Shown in pieces: positions 1 to 8,094 of a stretch of DNA of 64,000 bases. Every line of letters begins with the position of its first letter. Positions within the stretch are counted from its first letter, which is position 1. The notes beneath the pieces were generated by a model that saw nothing but the letters and a program-made list of their open reading frames with translations, was not told where the DNA came from and did not search any database. The stretch comes from Bacteroidetes bacterium SW_9_63_38 (lineage in GTDB: Bacteria; Bacteroidota; Rhodothermia; Rhodothermales; Salinibacteraceae): the NCBI GenBank assembly GCA_003022435.1, contig PXUA01000003.1, positions 1-64,000 on the forward strand. Direction: 5' to 3'. The position numbers and the translations under genes were made by a program.

Positions 1-483
1 CGCCGGAAAGAGTAATGCGGCGTCTCGTGATTGGCATGAACCCAATTCGACATTCATCCTGACAAAACAGGCGCACAGGCCGCCTGCTCTCCAGACTTGG
101 AAGAAAGATGGGGAGGTTTCTCTGAAATTCTACTTGCTCCTGCTGGTTTTTTGGATGCGAGGGGCGGGGCACCTTCAGCTTCGCGTCCAGCTCATAGCGC
201 ACAATGCCGTGAACCGTCGAATAACAGAGCTCCAAGTCCTGCTCCTCGGCGAGCCACTGCTGAATTTCCTTGTAGCTGCCGAATCCCTCCGGCCCGGCGA
301 GACGCTCTTTGAGCCGCTCCATTACGTCGGGGGGAATCGACTGCTGGCCGGGCTCCGCGCTTCGACTTTCGGCTTTCCCGGTCTTCATCAGAAGAAGCAT
401 CTGAAAGCGGCGCTGAATCTGAGCTTTTTCTCCTTGCGAACAAGGCGCTTGAGTTTATCGACGGGTTCGGTGATCTCGGGAAG
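1..483 (-). pseudogene. IS630-family transposase remnant (frameshifted, internally deleted, cut by window edge)
   Basis: On the minus strand an N-terminal piece (EITEPVDKLKRLVRKEK) is read in one frame. About 80 bp later the reading continues in another frame from 400 down to 1: MLLLMKTGKAESRS, then IPPDVMERLKERLAGPEGF, then SYKEIQQWLAEEQDLELCYS, then KVPRPSHPK, then LFCQDECRIGFMPITRRR. This order (HTH, winged helix, RPSHPK, then the first DDE aspartate in QDE) is that of IS630-type transposases. The second HTH segment normally lying between MKTG and the PPDV block is missing, and one base is gained or lost near the AAAAAG run at about 425. The 3' part lies beyond the left edge. It is very likely non-functional. 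Confidence 0.75.
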
Positions 484-567
484 ATTGTATATAGAAGCAG
501 GTGGCAGTGAGCGGACGCGAGGGGACTCTTGGTCCCCAAAGCTGAATAGTGATCCTCCGCACTTGGT

Positions 568-1162
568 ATGAGAGCAACTCGGTCGTCCCCTTCTTTCCTC
601 TCCGTCGTTGAGGAGCACGAGCCCGACCTGCTCGTCTTAAGCCTGAAGCTCCCGCATCTGAACGGATTCGACCTGCTGTACGCTGTACCATCTCCAGCGT
701 CGCTCCATCGACGTGAAGGTAGTCGTCATGGCCGTGTCCGCGAGTGAGGAGCAGGCACGGGCGGCATTCCAGCGAGGGGCGTCCGGATACGTGCGCAAGC
801 AGGATCCGTTGGACGAGCTCCATCGTGCCCTTGATACCGTTCAGGGCGGACGGCGGTACCTCAGCACGGCGTTGCCGCAGCACCTCCTGGAAACTGAGGC
901 CTGTAGCGACCCCGATTCGCTTGGGGAATGCGGGGCCCTGACACTGCGTGAGCGACAGGTTCTCCAGCTGACCGCCGAGGGCTACACGAGCCGCGAGATC
1001 GGCACGCTCCTCAGTGTCAGCCACCGCACCGTCGAGAAGCATCGCGAGAACATGAAGCAGAAGCTGGAGGTGGACAGCCTCGTGGACATGGTCCGGGTCG
1101 TCTTGGATCGGGCGGCGATGCTCGACGTGCGTATGCACCGGTCCGGATTGGTGGAGGGGTGA
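568..1162 (+). pseudogene. NarL/FixJ-type response regulator, truncated and frameshifted
   Basis: The C-terminal LuxR-type HTH is intact (LTLRERQVLQLTAEGYTSRE, SHRTVEKHRENMKQKL), and the second half of a receiver domain precedes it (VVVMAVSASEEQARAAFQRG, ending GYVRKQDP with the conserved Lys). The first part of the receiver is read in another frame from an ATG at 568 (EEHEPDLLVLSLKLPHLNGF). A frame change is needed near 690-710. The usual N-terminal acidic pair is absent, and the phospho-acceptor Asp of the VLLDLRLP-type motif is replaced by Ser (VLSLKLP). A GTG at 713 opens a 149-aa frame that could still make a free HTH protein. The IS630 remnant upstream suggests the gene was damaged by transposition. 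No partner kinase is adjacent. Confidence 0.65.
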
Positions 1163-1168
1163 GAGAGG

Positions 1169-2503
1169 TCAGGACCGTGCCTCCTCGACGGTTGGGGCCG
1201 GAAGAACCGTGCGTCCCCCCAGATACAAGAGCGCGCCCCCCCCGACGATGGCGAGGCCGGTCAGCGACTCGACCGGCTTGTCGATGAACACGTACACGAG
1301 GATCCATCCGTTGGCCCCCAGAAAAAGAAGAAGTGTGACGGGATACCCCCAGGTGGTGTAGGGACGCTCCAGCTCCGGCCGGCGCCAGCGCAGTACGAAG
1401 ACGCCCGCTACGGTCAGGATCATCGACAGCGTGAGCGTGAACCCGGTGTAGATGAGCACCTGCTCGAACGTGGAGGTGTAGAGGAAGACCAGGGCCAGCG
1501 TTGCCTGAAAGAGAATGGACGTGATGGGCGTGCCGCGGCTGCTTGTGGTGGCCAGCCACCGGAGCTCCGGCAGGTCCTCCCCCATGGCCTGTGTGACGCG
1601 AGGCCCCAGAAAGACCATCGCGCTCACCGACGAGATTTGTAGGACGGCGATGAAGAGCGACATGATCTGCCCCCCGATCTCCCCGAAAATCACGCGTCCG
1701 GAGAGGTAGCCGATTTCCACCTCGCCCGCCATTTCGGCCGCGGGCACCGTGTAGAGAAAAACGACGTTGAGAAGGAGGTACAGCACCGTGACGAGCCCCG
1801 TCCCCAGCAGGAGAGCGCGGGGCATCGTGCGCTGCGGGTTGCGAATCTCGCCGACGATGTAGATGGCCCCGTTCCACCCGGCGTAGGCGTAGGACACGAA
1901 CACCAGCGACACGGCGAATCCGGGACTCACGATTTCATTCACGCCCTCCATGCTTGGAAGCACGGCAAGGGTGTGGGACGGGTTTGCGCGGACGGCCGCT
2001 CCGATGAAGACCAGGATGAGTAGTACTTTCAGGCCCGTAAACACGTTCTGAAAGCGGCTTCCCCACCGGATGCTGGTGGCGTGGACGGCCGAGCACACGA
2101 CCACGAGGCCCGCCGCGAGGTGGGTCGACGAGAGTTCCGAGAAGACCGCGGTGGTGTAGTCGCCGAAAGCAATGGCCGACAGCGCGATGGGCCCCGCAAA
2201 GCCGAGCGTCGTCGTGATCCACCCCACGATGACGCCGAGCGACGGATGGTAGATTTCGGAGATCAGGTGGTACTCCCCGCCGGAGCGGGGCAGGGCCGCC
2301 CCCAGCTCCCCGTACGCCAGCGCCCCGCAGAGAGCAAGGCCGCCGCCGACGGCCCAGAGCGCAAGCAGGGCGAACGGGGACTCCAGGTACTGCACCTGAA
2401 AGCCGAGGCTCGTGAAGATGCCGGTGCCGACCATGCTGGCCACGACCAGGGCAGTGGCGGTCGTAAGGCCCACTTTCACGGGCGCCCGGTCCGGGGTGGT
2501 CAT
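1169..2503 (-). CDS. APC-family amino acid permease
   Basis: A 444-aa inner-membrane protein with about 12 hydrophobic segments. The first helix carries the APC signature region (ALVVASMVGTGIFTSLGFQ), the unwound TM1 that binds the amino-acid backbone in this superfamily. The conserved helix 6 region is seen as VSYAYAGWNGAIYIVGEIRN, followed by RTMPRALLLGTGLV. These features are typical of the LAT/YjeH-like branch of proton- or exchange-driven amino acid transporters; the substrate cannot be told. The ATG at 2503 was chosen because translation from 2581 only adds a basic Ser/Arg-rich stretch. It converges with the response-regulator remnant, with 6 bp between stops. Confidence 0.85.
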   Translation of the reverse strand: MTTPDRAPVKVGLTTATALVVASMVGTGIFTSLGFQVQYLESPFALLALWAVGGGLALCGALAYGELGAALPRSGGEYHLISEIYHPSLGVIVGWITTTLGFAGPIALSAIAFGDYTTAVFSELSSTHLAAGLVVVCSAVHATSIRWGSRFQNVFTGLKVLLILVFIGAAVRANPSHTLAVLPSMEGVNEIVSPGFAVSLVFVSYAYAGWNGAIYIVGEIRNPQRTMPRALLLGTGLVTVLYLLLNVVFLYTVPAAEMAGEVEIGYLSGRVIFGEIGGQIMSLFIAVLQISSVSAMVFLGPRVTQAMGEDLPELRWLATTSSRGTPITSILFQATLALVFLYTSTFEQVLIYTGFTLTLSMILTVAGVFVLRWRRPELERPYTTWGYPVTLLLFLGANGWILVYVFIDKPVESLTGLAIVGGGALLYLGGRTVLPAPTVEEARS

Positions 2504-2935
2504 GGGGCGGAAGGAAGAGCAAAGAAGCGACCGCAGAGGCGGGCGACGGGAGGGGTGGTGCGATGCCTCTGCGCTGCCCAACGGAGGCGCCTGGACGGAA
2601 GGTCCACGACGACAGAAGGACGCGTCGACCGCGCGTCCCCGTCAGCCAACGGCACCCTGCCCCGCGAAAATGTCCTGTGCCGGACCTGTGTGGTTGTTTT
2701 TCCGGTGCCACACCGTTACGTAAAGAACAGTCCCATTAACGCTGCGTAAGAGTATGTGAAGCGTTCTTGACATTTCGGGAATACACATCTCCGTCGTGCT
2801 GCGCCGTGCCGTGCTGGAGGTCCGAGATGCGGAGGGAGTCTCGTTTGGGGAAAATGCCGTCGTTTCGAAGGAGGCCCGTCCGGCGTAAATGCATCGCGTT
2901 GCCGTTCCACTCACAAACACACGTCCTCTTCCGCT
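2504..2935. other. Divergent intergenic region between permease and OmpA-domain gene
   Basis: 432 bp with no convincing gene in any frame. It must carry both divergent promoters. A TTGACA hexamer lies at about 2767 on the plus strand, but no good -10 follows at normal spacing. I see no repeats or strong hairpins. Confidence 0.4.
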
Positions 2936-4261
2936 ATGCGTGTCCGTCGTTTCTCTCCGTTTGCCGTTCTGTTTCCCGTTCTCATGATCGTGTTCAGCGT
3001 GTCGGCGGTGGGCACATCAGCCGGACAGATCCTCGACAAGGTCAAGGACGAGGTCGAAGAGCGCGCCGAGGAAAACGTTGACGAGGGCATTGAGAAGGGG
3101 GCCGACAAGGTGGAGGGCGGCATCAAAAATGCCGTCAAGTGTGCGGCTGGGGACGAAAAGTGCATTGAAGAGGCGAAAGAAGATGGAGAGACCGTCGTCC
3201 TTACCGATAAGGAGGGCAATGTGAAGCGCGACAAGGACGGCGAGCCGGTGACGGCGTCCGATCGGGAACAGGAGCAACAGACGAAGGAGGCCCCGGAGAA
3301 ACAGGGCACGGACCCGGGGGCGGCAAATGCGAACTACGACTTTAAGCCTGGAGAGCGCACGATCTTCGCCGAAGACTTTTCCGACGACAACATTGGCGAC
3401 TTTCCCCGCAACCTGGAATTTCGGAAGGGAAGCATGGCGGTCGTGGAGATGAAGGGGCAGCGCTTTCTGCGCATTAATGAGGCGGGGAGCGTTTTTCGCA
3501 TCCAGCTGCCGGAAAAGCTGCCGAAGCGATTTACGATCACGTTTGATTACTACACAGAAGATTGGGTCGATAGACTGTACATCTGGCCCCTGGACGGGTC
3601 CGGGGAGGCCGTTGGGACGAATTACTTCGACGTCGGCGGCCGCAAACTGGGCGTCGGCGGGCAGGGAGACGATGCGGTCGAGTCCGTCAAGAAATCACGC
3701 CGAGCCAGCAAGAAGATTGTCCCGATCCGAATTATGGTGGACGGGGCCTATGCGAAAGCCTACATGGGGAAAGAGCGGTTTGCGAATATCCCGAACGCGG
3801 ATATTTCGCGCACGAAGACGCTGCGCTTCGATTTCAGTCGTCTTAGTGAAAACGCAGCGTACATCGGAGATCTCCGGATCGCCGCCGGCGGGCGCGACCT
3901 GTACACGGCCCTCCAGGAAGAGGGACGCGTGGCGGTGCAGGACATTCAGTTCGACACCGGAAAGGCCACCCTCAAATCGTCGTCTACCGAGACCCTGAAG
4001 ACGGTGGCGTCCCTGCTCACGGAGCACCCGGATATCAATCTCATCATTGAGGGCCACACCGACAATACCGGTAAGTTCAAGGCCAATATGCAACTGTCTC
4101 GAGAGCGAGCCCGGGCGGTCAAGACGACGCTTGTGCAAGATCACGGGATTGACAAGGGGCGCCTGAAGACGGCGGGCCTCGGCTCGACCCAGCCCGCAAC
4201 GTCCAATGACAGCGAAGAGGGACGGGCCGAGAACCGCCGCGTGGAGTTGGTGAAGCGGTAG
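2936..4261 (+). CDS. Secreted OmpA-domain outer-membrane/peptidoglycan-binding protein
   Basis: 441 aa. The N terminus is a Sec signal peptide (MRVRRF, hydrophobic core AVLFPVLMIVFSVSAVGTSA, cleavage about residue 28). A highly charged helical segment follows (residues 30-90), then an acidic linker, then a beta-rich central domain (about 135-320). Residues about 330-441 are a classic OmpA C-terminal domain: IQFDTGKATLKSSSTETL, IIEGHTDNTGKFKANMQLSR, GLGSTQPATSNDSEEGR and NRRVELV, with the Asp and Arg that bind diaminopimelate. It probably links the outer membrane to peptidoglycan. The central domain resembles the jelly-roll part of other OmpA-family proteins of this phylum but is not a TM barrel. 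It stands alone between a divergent and a convergent gene. Confidence 0.85.
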   Translation: MRVRRFSPFAVLFPVLMIVFSVSAVGTSAGQILDKVKDEVEERAEENVDEGIEKGADKVEGGIKNAVKCAAGDEKCIEEAKEDGETVVLTDKEGNVKRDKDGEPVTASDREQEQQTKEAPEKQGTDPGAANANYDFKPGERTIFAEDFSDDNIGDFPRNLEFRKGSMAVVEMKGQRFLRINEAGSVFRIQLPEKLPKRFTITFDYYTEDWVDRLYIWPLDGSGEAVGTNYFDVGGRKLGVGGQGDDAVESVKKSRRASKKIVPIRIMVDGAYAKAYMGKERFANIPNADISRTKTLRFDFSRLSENAAYIGDLRIAAGGRDLYTALQEEGRVAVQDIQFDTGKATLKSSSTETLKTVASLLTEHPDINLIIEGHTDNTGKFKANMQLSRERARAVKTTLVQDHGIDKGRLKTAGLGSTQPATSNDSEEGRAENRRVELVKR

Positions 4262-4321
4262 CGCGGCCCTCGCAGTGACGGCGGCGGGCGGGCTGTCGGA
4301 CACGTTCGGGAGAAGGGAGCA

Positions 4322-4507
4322 CTACGCCCGACTCGCTTCCGTGTATCCCTTGAGAAACGCGTAGGCCACATCGCGGTCGTCGTAGAGGTCCTCCACGGGG
4401 CTGAGGTCTTCGTCAGTGTGGGCGGCCTTCGCGCCCTCGGCCCAGGCGGCGTAGAGCTCGGGTTCGTCGTCCTCGTCGTACGTGTTGTCCGGCGTTGGGT
4501 CGGGCAT
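4322..4507 (-). CDS. Small acidic hypothetical protein
   Basis: 61 aa, strongly acidic (DEDDEPELYAAWAEGAK, DEDLSPVEDLYDDRDVAYAF). The ATG at 4507 marks the switch from arginine/serine-rich translation upstream to acidic, coding-like sequence. I do not recognise a family. The composition is what is expected of a cytoplasmic protein in a salt-in halophile. It has no operon partner. Confidence 0.6.
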   Translation of the reverse strand: MPDPTPDNTYDEDDEPELYAAWAEGAKAAHTDEDLSPVEDLYDDRDVAYAFLKGYTEASRA

Positions 4508-4929
4508 GGGAGAAGAGAAGTTGGGGGAGAGGGCGACGAACGGGGTGTCCCAAGCTGTGGGGGCATCGCAGCCACAGCCAAGGGGATGTCCATCTGTACT
4601 TGGACGAGGGCGTGGGAGGATCTGATTCGCGGCGAGCGAGCAACGCCGCCCCCACACGGCGGCCGGTATGGACCCGATGAGTCCAAGGAGGAAGACGCTG
4701 GGGAGGTTGAGGTGCAGACCCGTTGAAGAGCCCCTGACTCCCAAACGAATCGCCGGTCTGAACGGGCGCGGGTCGAGGAACGGAAACATAGAACCGTGTT
4801 TGAGGACGACCCTGCTTACTACGGCCGGACGACCGGGCAGTGCGCAAAGGGGATGGTCCGCCCCACCAGTCATCTCGCAGCACAGGGCGGGACCGGACGA
4901 CCGTTTCATCCAGCATCACCCGACCCGAT
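4508..4929. other. Divergent intergenic region, no gene seen
   Basis: 422 bp between the small acidic gene (minus) and the NADAR gene (plus). Frames crossing it are open but arginine/proline-rich, and they look like shadows. No clear promoter or hairpin is seen. Confidence 0.35.
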
Positions 4930-5387
4930 ATGGACACCCAGTGGCCGACCGAGGAGGTCATCGGTCCTTCGAGGACGAGTACAGCTATCTCTCCAACTTT
5001 TCCGACATCAGCTTCGAGGTCTGGGACAATCGATTTCCCGCGGCCGAACACGCATATCAGGCCGGCAAGGCCATCGGGCAGCCGGACTGGCTTGCAAGCA
5101 TCCGGGATGCCGACTCGCTGAAAGAGGCCAAGGGGCTGGGCTATGAGGTGGATCTGCCGGACGAGTGGGACCGCATCGAGGATCGGTGCATGGTCGAAAT
5201 CGTCACCGCAAAGTTCGGCCAGAACCCGGATGTGCAGAAGCGTCTCGTTGAGACCGCCCCAACGCCCATCGTGATGCTCAACTCGTGGGACGATACGTAC
5301 TGGGGGGCCGACATCAACACCGGACACGGACGGAATCAGATGGGCCAGATCCCCGTGGGGGTGCGCGAGACCTTCAGTCGACTGTAG
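4930..5387 (+). CDS. NADAR (YbiA-like) family protein, with an apparent one-base frameshift near its start
   Basis: The region from 4965 encodes a clear NADAR/YbiA-type domain: FEDEYSYLSNFSD, FPAAEHAYQAGKA with the catalytic-site Glu, then MLNSWDDTYWGADINTGHGR and NQMGQIPVGVRE. NADAR proteins are N-glycosidases acting on ribosylated metabolites, including ADP-ribose derivatives and riboflavin intermediates, and some belong to phage-defence loci. The best start, an ATG at 4930 giving MDTQWPTEEVIG, is in another frame. Adding one G to the GG at 4963-4964 joins the two as EEVIGSFEDEYS. Without that, the frame opens far upstream (4668) with non-coding-like sequence. This is either a real inactivation or a sequencing error; the domain itself is intact to its stop. 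Confidence 0.65.
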
Positions 5388-5525
5388 CGTCTGGCTCGGG
5401 CAGAACAGCCGCCCTCCGACGCTGGCTCGATGCCAAAAGCTCGGCTTCGGGGGGCGTGTAGGGCTTCGTCGAAGGCGGGGACAACCCCGAGCGGTGCTGG
5501 GGAGAAGAATAAGAAGGGCTTTCGG

Positions 5526-5763
5526 TTACGGCTCGATAAGCCACTCGTGTTCGACATCGGGGGCGTCGTATGTGGACCGCCGTTGCACCGGCACGCCGTC
5601 GACGTGGGAGACGATTCGGGCTTGAACGGCCGCGTGCTTCAGGCCGGCGTTGCGGATGGCCCGGGAGACGGCCGACTCCGATGTATCCGGCTAGGTCTTC
5701 CTGCGAGCCGTCGAAGTGATCGAACGCTCGTCGGGCCTCGACGGACAGTTCCTCGACATTCAT
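5526..5763 (-). pseudogene. Small HTH DNA-binding protein, frameshifted by an apparent 8-bp deletion
   Basis: From the ATG at 5763 the protein reads MNVEELSVEARRAF, then DHFDGSQEDLAGYIGV. It then continues only in another frame as ESAVSRAIRNAGLKHAAV, QARIVSHVDGVPVQRRS and APDVEHEWLIEP, ending at a stop at 5526. Joined, it is a roughly 80-aa protein whose QEDLAGYIGVSESAVSRAI segment is a good helix-turn-helix. The break lies at about 5671-5682. Restoring one extra copy of TCGGAGTC there repairs the frame and adds the expected Ser-Glu of the HTH turn, so loss of one copy of an 8-bp tandem repeat is the simplest explanation. Its operator-like palindrome lies just upstream. Confidence 0.6.
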
Positions 5764-5767
5764 TGAG

Positions 5768-5786
5768 TTGTGACGTCAGGTCACAA
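5768..5786. promoter_or_regulatory. Operator-like palindrome upstream of the HTH gene
   Basis: TTGTGAC and GTCACAA form 7-bp arms around a 5-bp spacer, only 4 bp before the ATG (minus strand) of the broken HTH gene. The position suits an autorepressor site. Confidence 0.45.
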
Positions 5787-5802
5787 AACACACAAAGAAA
5801 AG

Positions 5803-5827
5803 AAGCCCGCCGTGAAGCACGGGCTTT
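5803..5827 (-). terminator. Hairpin, candidate rho-independent terminator
   Basis: AAGCCCG (5803-5809) pairs with CGGGCTT (5820-5826). On the minus strand the hairpin is followed by a T-rich stretch (CTTTTCTTTG), so it would end transcripts coming from the right, ahead of the HTH gene. Confidence 0.45.
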
Positions 5828-6413
5828 ATGTCCTACTGCATTCGTCAGCGTAGCAAAATTGCCCCTCGGTGTGTCAAGGGAAAAACGTCACGGGACCATA
5901 AAATCAACAGGCGAACGGCTCCAGCTCTATGGACGGATGGCCCAGTTTCATCTGTCCTCGGTTCCTCGATCAATGCTCCAGATTCAAAAATGCTCGCAGA
6001 TGGTGATCCAGTGCCCGAATCCGTACCCCGAGCGCTCGAACATCGCCGAGGCGTTTTCAACCGACCTGAAAGCTGGAAGAGGCGAGGGGCCTTCGGCGAG
6101 CCGGCCGATCAGCCTGGTTCCACGGCCATTCTAACGCCTCCGAGATCGCCGGTGAACGGCGCTTGCCGATACGTGAATACGTTTGCACCGATCCTGGAAA
6201 TCTCAGATTTCCTAGATCGGTACCCTCCGCTTCTTGCATGCGGCTGCACACGGTCCCGGGAATCTAGGATTCCCAGGATTTAGGATCTCTAGCAATCTAG
6301 GATTCCCAGGATCTCAGATCCCCAAGATCTTGCCGGACGAGTCCGGCTGACCTCCAATCTTTTGGGGAAAATGGTGTACGTACGTTCTCACGGATCGGTA
6401 GAGGCGTTTTAGG
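5828..6413. other. Gene-free flank of the island with degraded coding traces
   Basis: About 590 bp without an intact gene. On the minus strand a short frame ending near 5992 reads NASAMFERSGYGFGHWITIC and looks like the C-terminal end of a lost protein; I do not recognise it. The right half carries the palindrome array listed separately. Confidence 0.35.
6196..6322. repeat. Array of short palindromes and a 19-bp direct repeat
   Basis: GGAAATC-TCA-GATTTCC (6196-6212), GGGAATC-TAG-GATTCCC (6258-6274) and GGATCT-C-AGATCC (6309-6321) are perfect palindromes of similar design. A 19-bp direct repeat beginning AATCTAGGATTCCCAGG occurs at 6261-6279 and 6294-6312. No gene overlaps the array. It could be a protein-binding cluster or hairpin-forming DNA beside the element boundary. 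Confidence 0.6.
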
Positions 6414-6433
6414 GGTGCCCGAGAGAGGACTCG
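6414..6433 (-). repeat. Short tRNA-Leu 3'-end copy (older or secondary att remnant)
   Basis: GGTGCCCGAGAGAGGACTCG is identical to the plus-strand sequence covering the 3' end of tRNA-Leu (17973-17992). Scattered further similarity (ACATGGCCCTC near 6462) suggests a decayed longer copy. It lies 125 bp outside the main att copy. Confidence 0.6.
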
Positions 6434-6538
6434 CCCCTCCCCGTGCCGATGGCTGTCAGCACACATGGCCCTCCCGGCACAGTCCCAAGAAACAGAAAGG
6501 CTCCGGACCGCAAGGTGGCGATCCAGAGCAGTTCAGCA

Positions 6539-6596
6539 GTGCCCGAGAGAGGACTCGAACCTCCACTCCCTGTAACGGGAACATCCCTCAACCATG
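6539..6596 (-). repeat. Distal attachment site: partial tRNA-Leu(GAG) duplicate
   Basis: Bases 6539-6584 match 17974-18019 exactly (46 bp: acceptor 3' strand, T arm, variable arm). After a 2-bp deletion, 12 more bases of the anticodon arm match (6585-6596). This is the displaced 3' part of the tRNA gene left at the far end of an element that integrated into tRNA-Leu. Confidence 0.85.
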
Positions 6597-6664
6597 TGTG
6601 GAGTTATCGATTATTGGCCTCAGACGATGGCAGACGCCGATATTGACGGCAGTAGGAAAATCCT

Positions 6665-6682
6665 TTGCCCAAGTATTGACCA
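6665..6682 (+). promoter_or_regulatory. Candidate left arm-type integrase site
   Basis: TTGCCCA (6665-6671) and TTGACCA (6676-6682) start 11 bp apart. The pair sits in a 34-bp stretch resembling 17834-17867 at the other end of the element. Paired direct boxes flanking the core at both ends are the pattern of arm sites bound by the N-terminal domain of tyrosine integrases. Confidence 0.5.
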
Positions 6683-6689
6683 TGAGTTC

Positions 6690-7955
6690 GCGCGGGGGTG
6701 ACTCTTAGAATAATTGAGGGGAACGTCCTCTGAGATTGTGAGCTTTCCTCGTATCGACTGGTATCGACGAAACCAAAGCGAGGTACTCTGCGCGACTACG
6801 TAGGGATCTCCCTCTTCGACGTGATGCAGTGACTCGAAGAAGGTTCACCTGTGCTCAAGCGCAGTGCAGGGGGCTGGACGCGAATCGCTGCGCCTCCTCC
6901 ACGTTGAGTGAGGTGCCATAACGACGACTGTGCCGCCTCCGGTAGCGACTACTGCCGTTGTGCTGGTGCCGACGAGCGGTGTGGCTAATGCAGGGGGCAA
7001 AGTCCAGGTACGAGGGACATGCGCAGGAAGGCCCACGAACGCGGACTGGCGATCTTTTTGCGCCGCCCCAACGAGCCGGCATGGCGGAAAGCAGTTGCGG
7101 AAGCGTTCGTGTAGCTGGGCCCGGGCCGAAACCGCCCCCGTTGAGGTTGGAAAGATCGCTGCCGCTTGGGGGATGGTGCTGCCTTTTCGACGCTCGCGCC
7201 CGCCCCTGCATCGGAGATGGGCGCTGCCCGCCCGGATGGCCGCCGACACACGCACCCCCTTGGTGCGGACCCTGCAAAGATGGATTACCTTCCCCGGTGG
7301 CCGCCGTGGGGCGCGTGCCCCCGAAGCGGCTTTTGCAGGGGAGCGCACCAGCACGGCCATGATCTTGGCGCTGTGCGACCGTAGCGAATGCGGAGTGGAG
7401 CGCTGCGCCCTGTGAGGCTGCACGACCGACAGGGTTCGGAGGGAGTCGCTGCCGTGAACACGATTGAACGAACCGCAGGGTCTACAGACGGGCACCGGCT
7501 ATTCAGAGGAGCACCGCAGGAATTGTGAGCGGAGAGGGGGACCGCCCCTATTGGGAGCACCGATGCTGATACGAGCACCCCTGAGCGCCCCGCGCGTGGT
7601 AGGGGGAAGCGCGGGGGGAGCGACGCCGCTTTGCACGTGCACCGCCACGATGATTGGTCTCCTCGATTGGCAGACATCGGCGCGGATGCGACGGGGTGCG
7701 AGTTACTCAACATGACGCCCCGGAGCGGGCTGGACCTTGCTGAGTAGCGAAGCGTAGGGACGCGCTGTGCTCAGATAGAGAGGGGTAAACCCATCGACGC
7801 GCACCCTGGGGCAAGCGGAGGGACCGCCTTTTTGTGTCATTCGCACGTGTGTGAGCCTCCGCAGCGGAATGGCGTCTCCAACGCTTGCTGTGGAGGAGGT
7901 GGGCAGACTGCCCAGGATCTGCCGTCCTTAATTGGTGGCCGGGCCGGGGGCTGGT
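6690..7955. other. Unexplained left part of the element, no convincing gene
   Basis: About 1.3 kb, GC-rich, with several overlapping open frames on both strands. None shows a recognisable domain or the acidic composition of the neighbours. The most protein-like piece is a 31-aa frame at 7019-7114 on the plus strand (MRRKAHERGLAIFLRRPNEP), too short to trust. The region may hold decayed genes or a non-coding RNA. Confidence 0.4.
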
Positions 7956-7959
7956 TCGT

Positions 7960-8018
7960 GTTGCACTGCGCAACATTTTTGTTGCGAATACAGAGATTGT
8001 TGTTTATTATGCAACAAT
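7960..8018. promoter_or_regulatory. AT-rich control region with TTG/CAA palindromes
   Basis: GTTGC-ACTGC-GCAAC (7960-7974) and ATTGTTG-N9-CAACAAT (7996-8018) lie in an unusually AT-rich patch upstream of the small-protein operon at 8095. Further TTG-type half sites lie between them and up to the start. It is likely promoter plus operator DNA. Confidence 0.45.
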
Positions 8019-8094
8019 AAGATTGTGAAACAAAGTTGTATGTCTTTCGGTTTGGAGGGGCGAATCAGATCTTGGACAGCCACGCCCAATTCTT

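Noticed and set aside
455-1138. 227-aa frame on the minus strand over the response regulator
   Set aside because: It is the antisense of a well-recognised LuxR HTH; the GC-rich third positions keep the opposite frame open.
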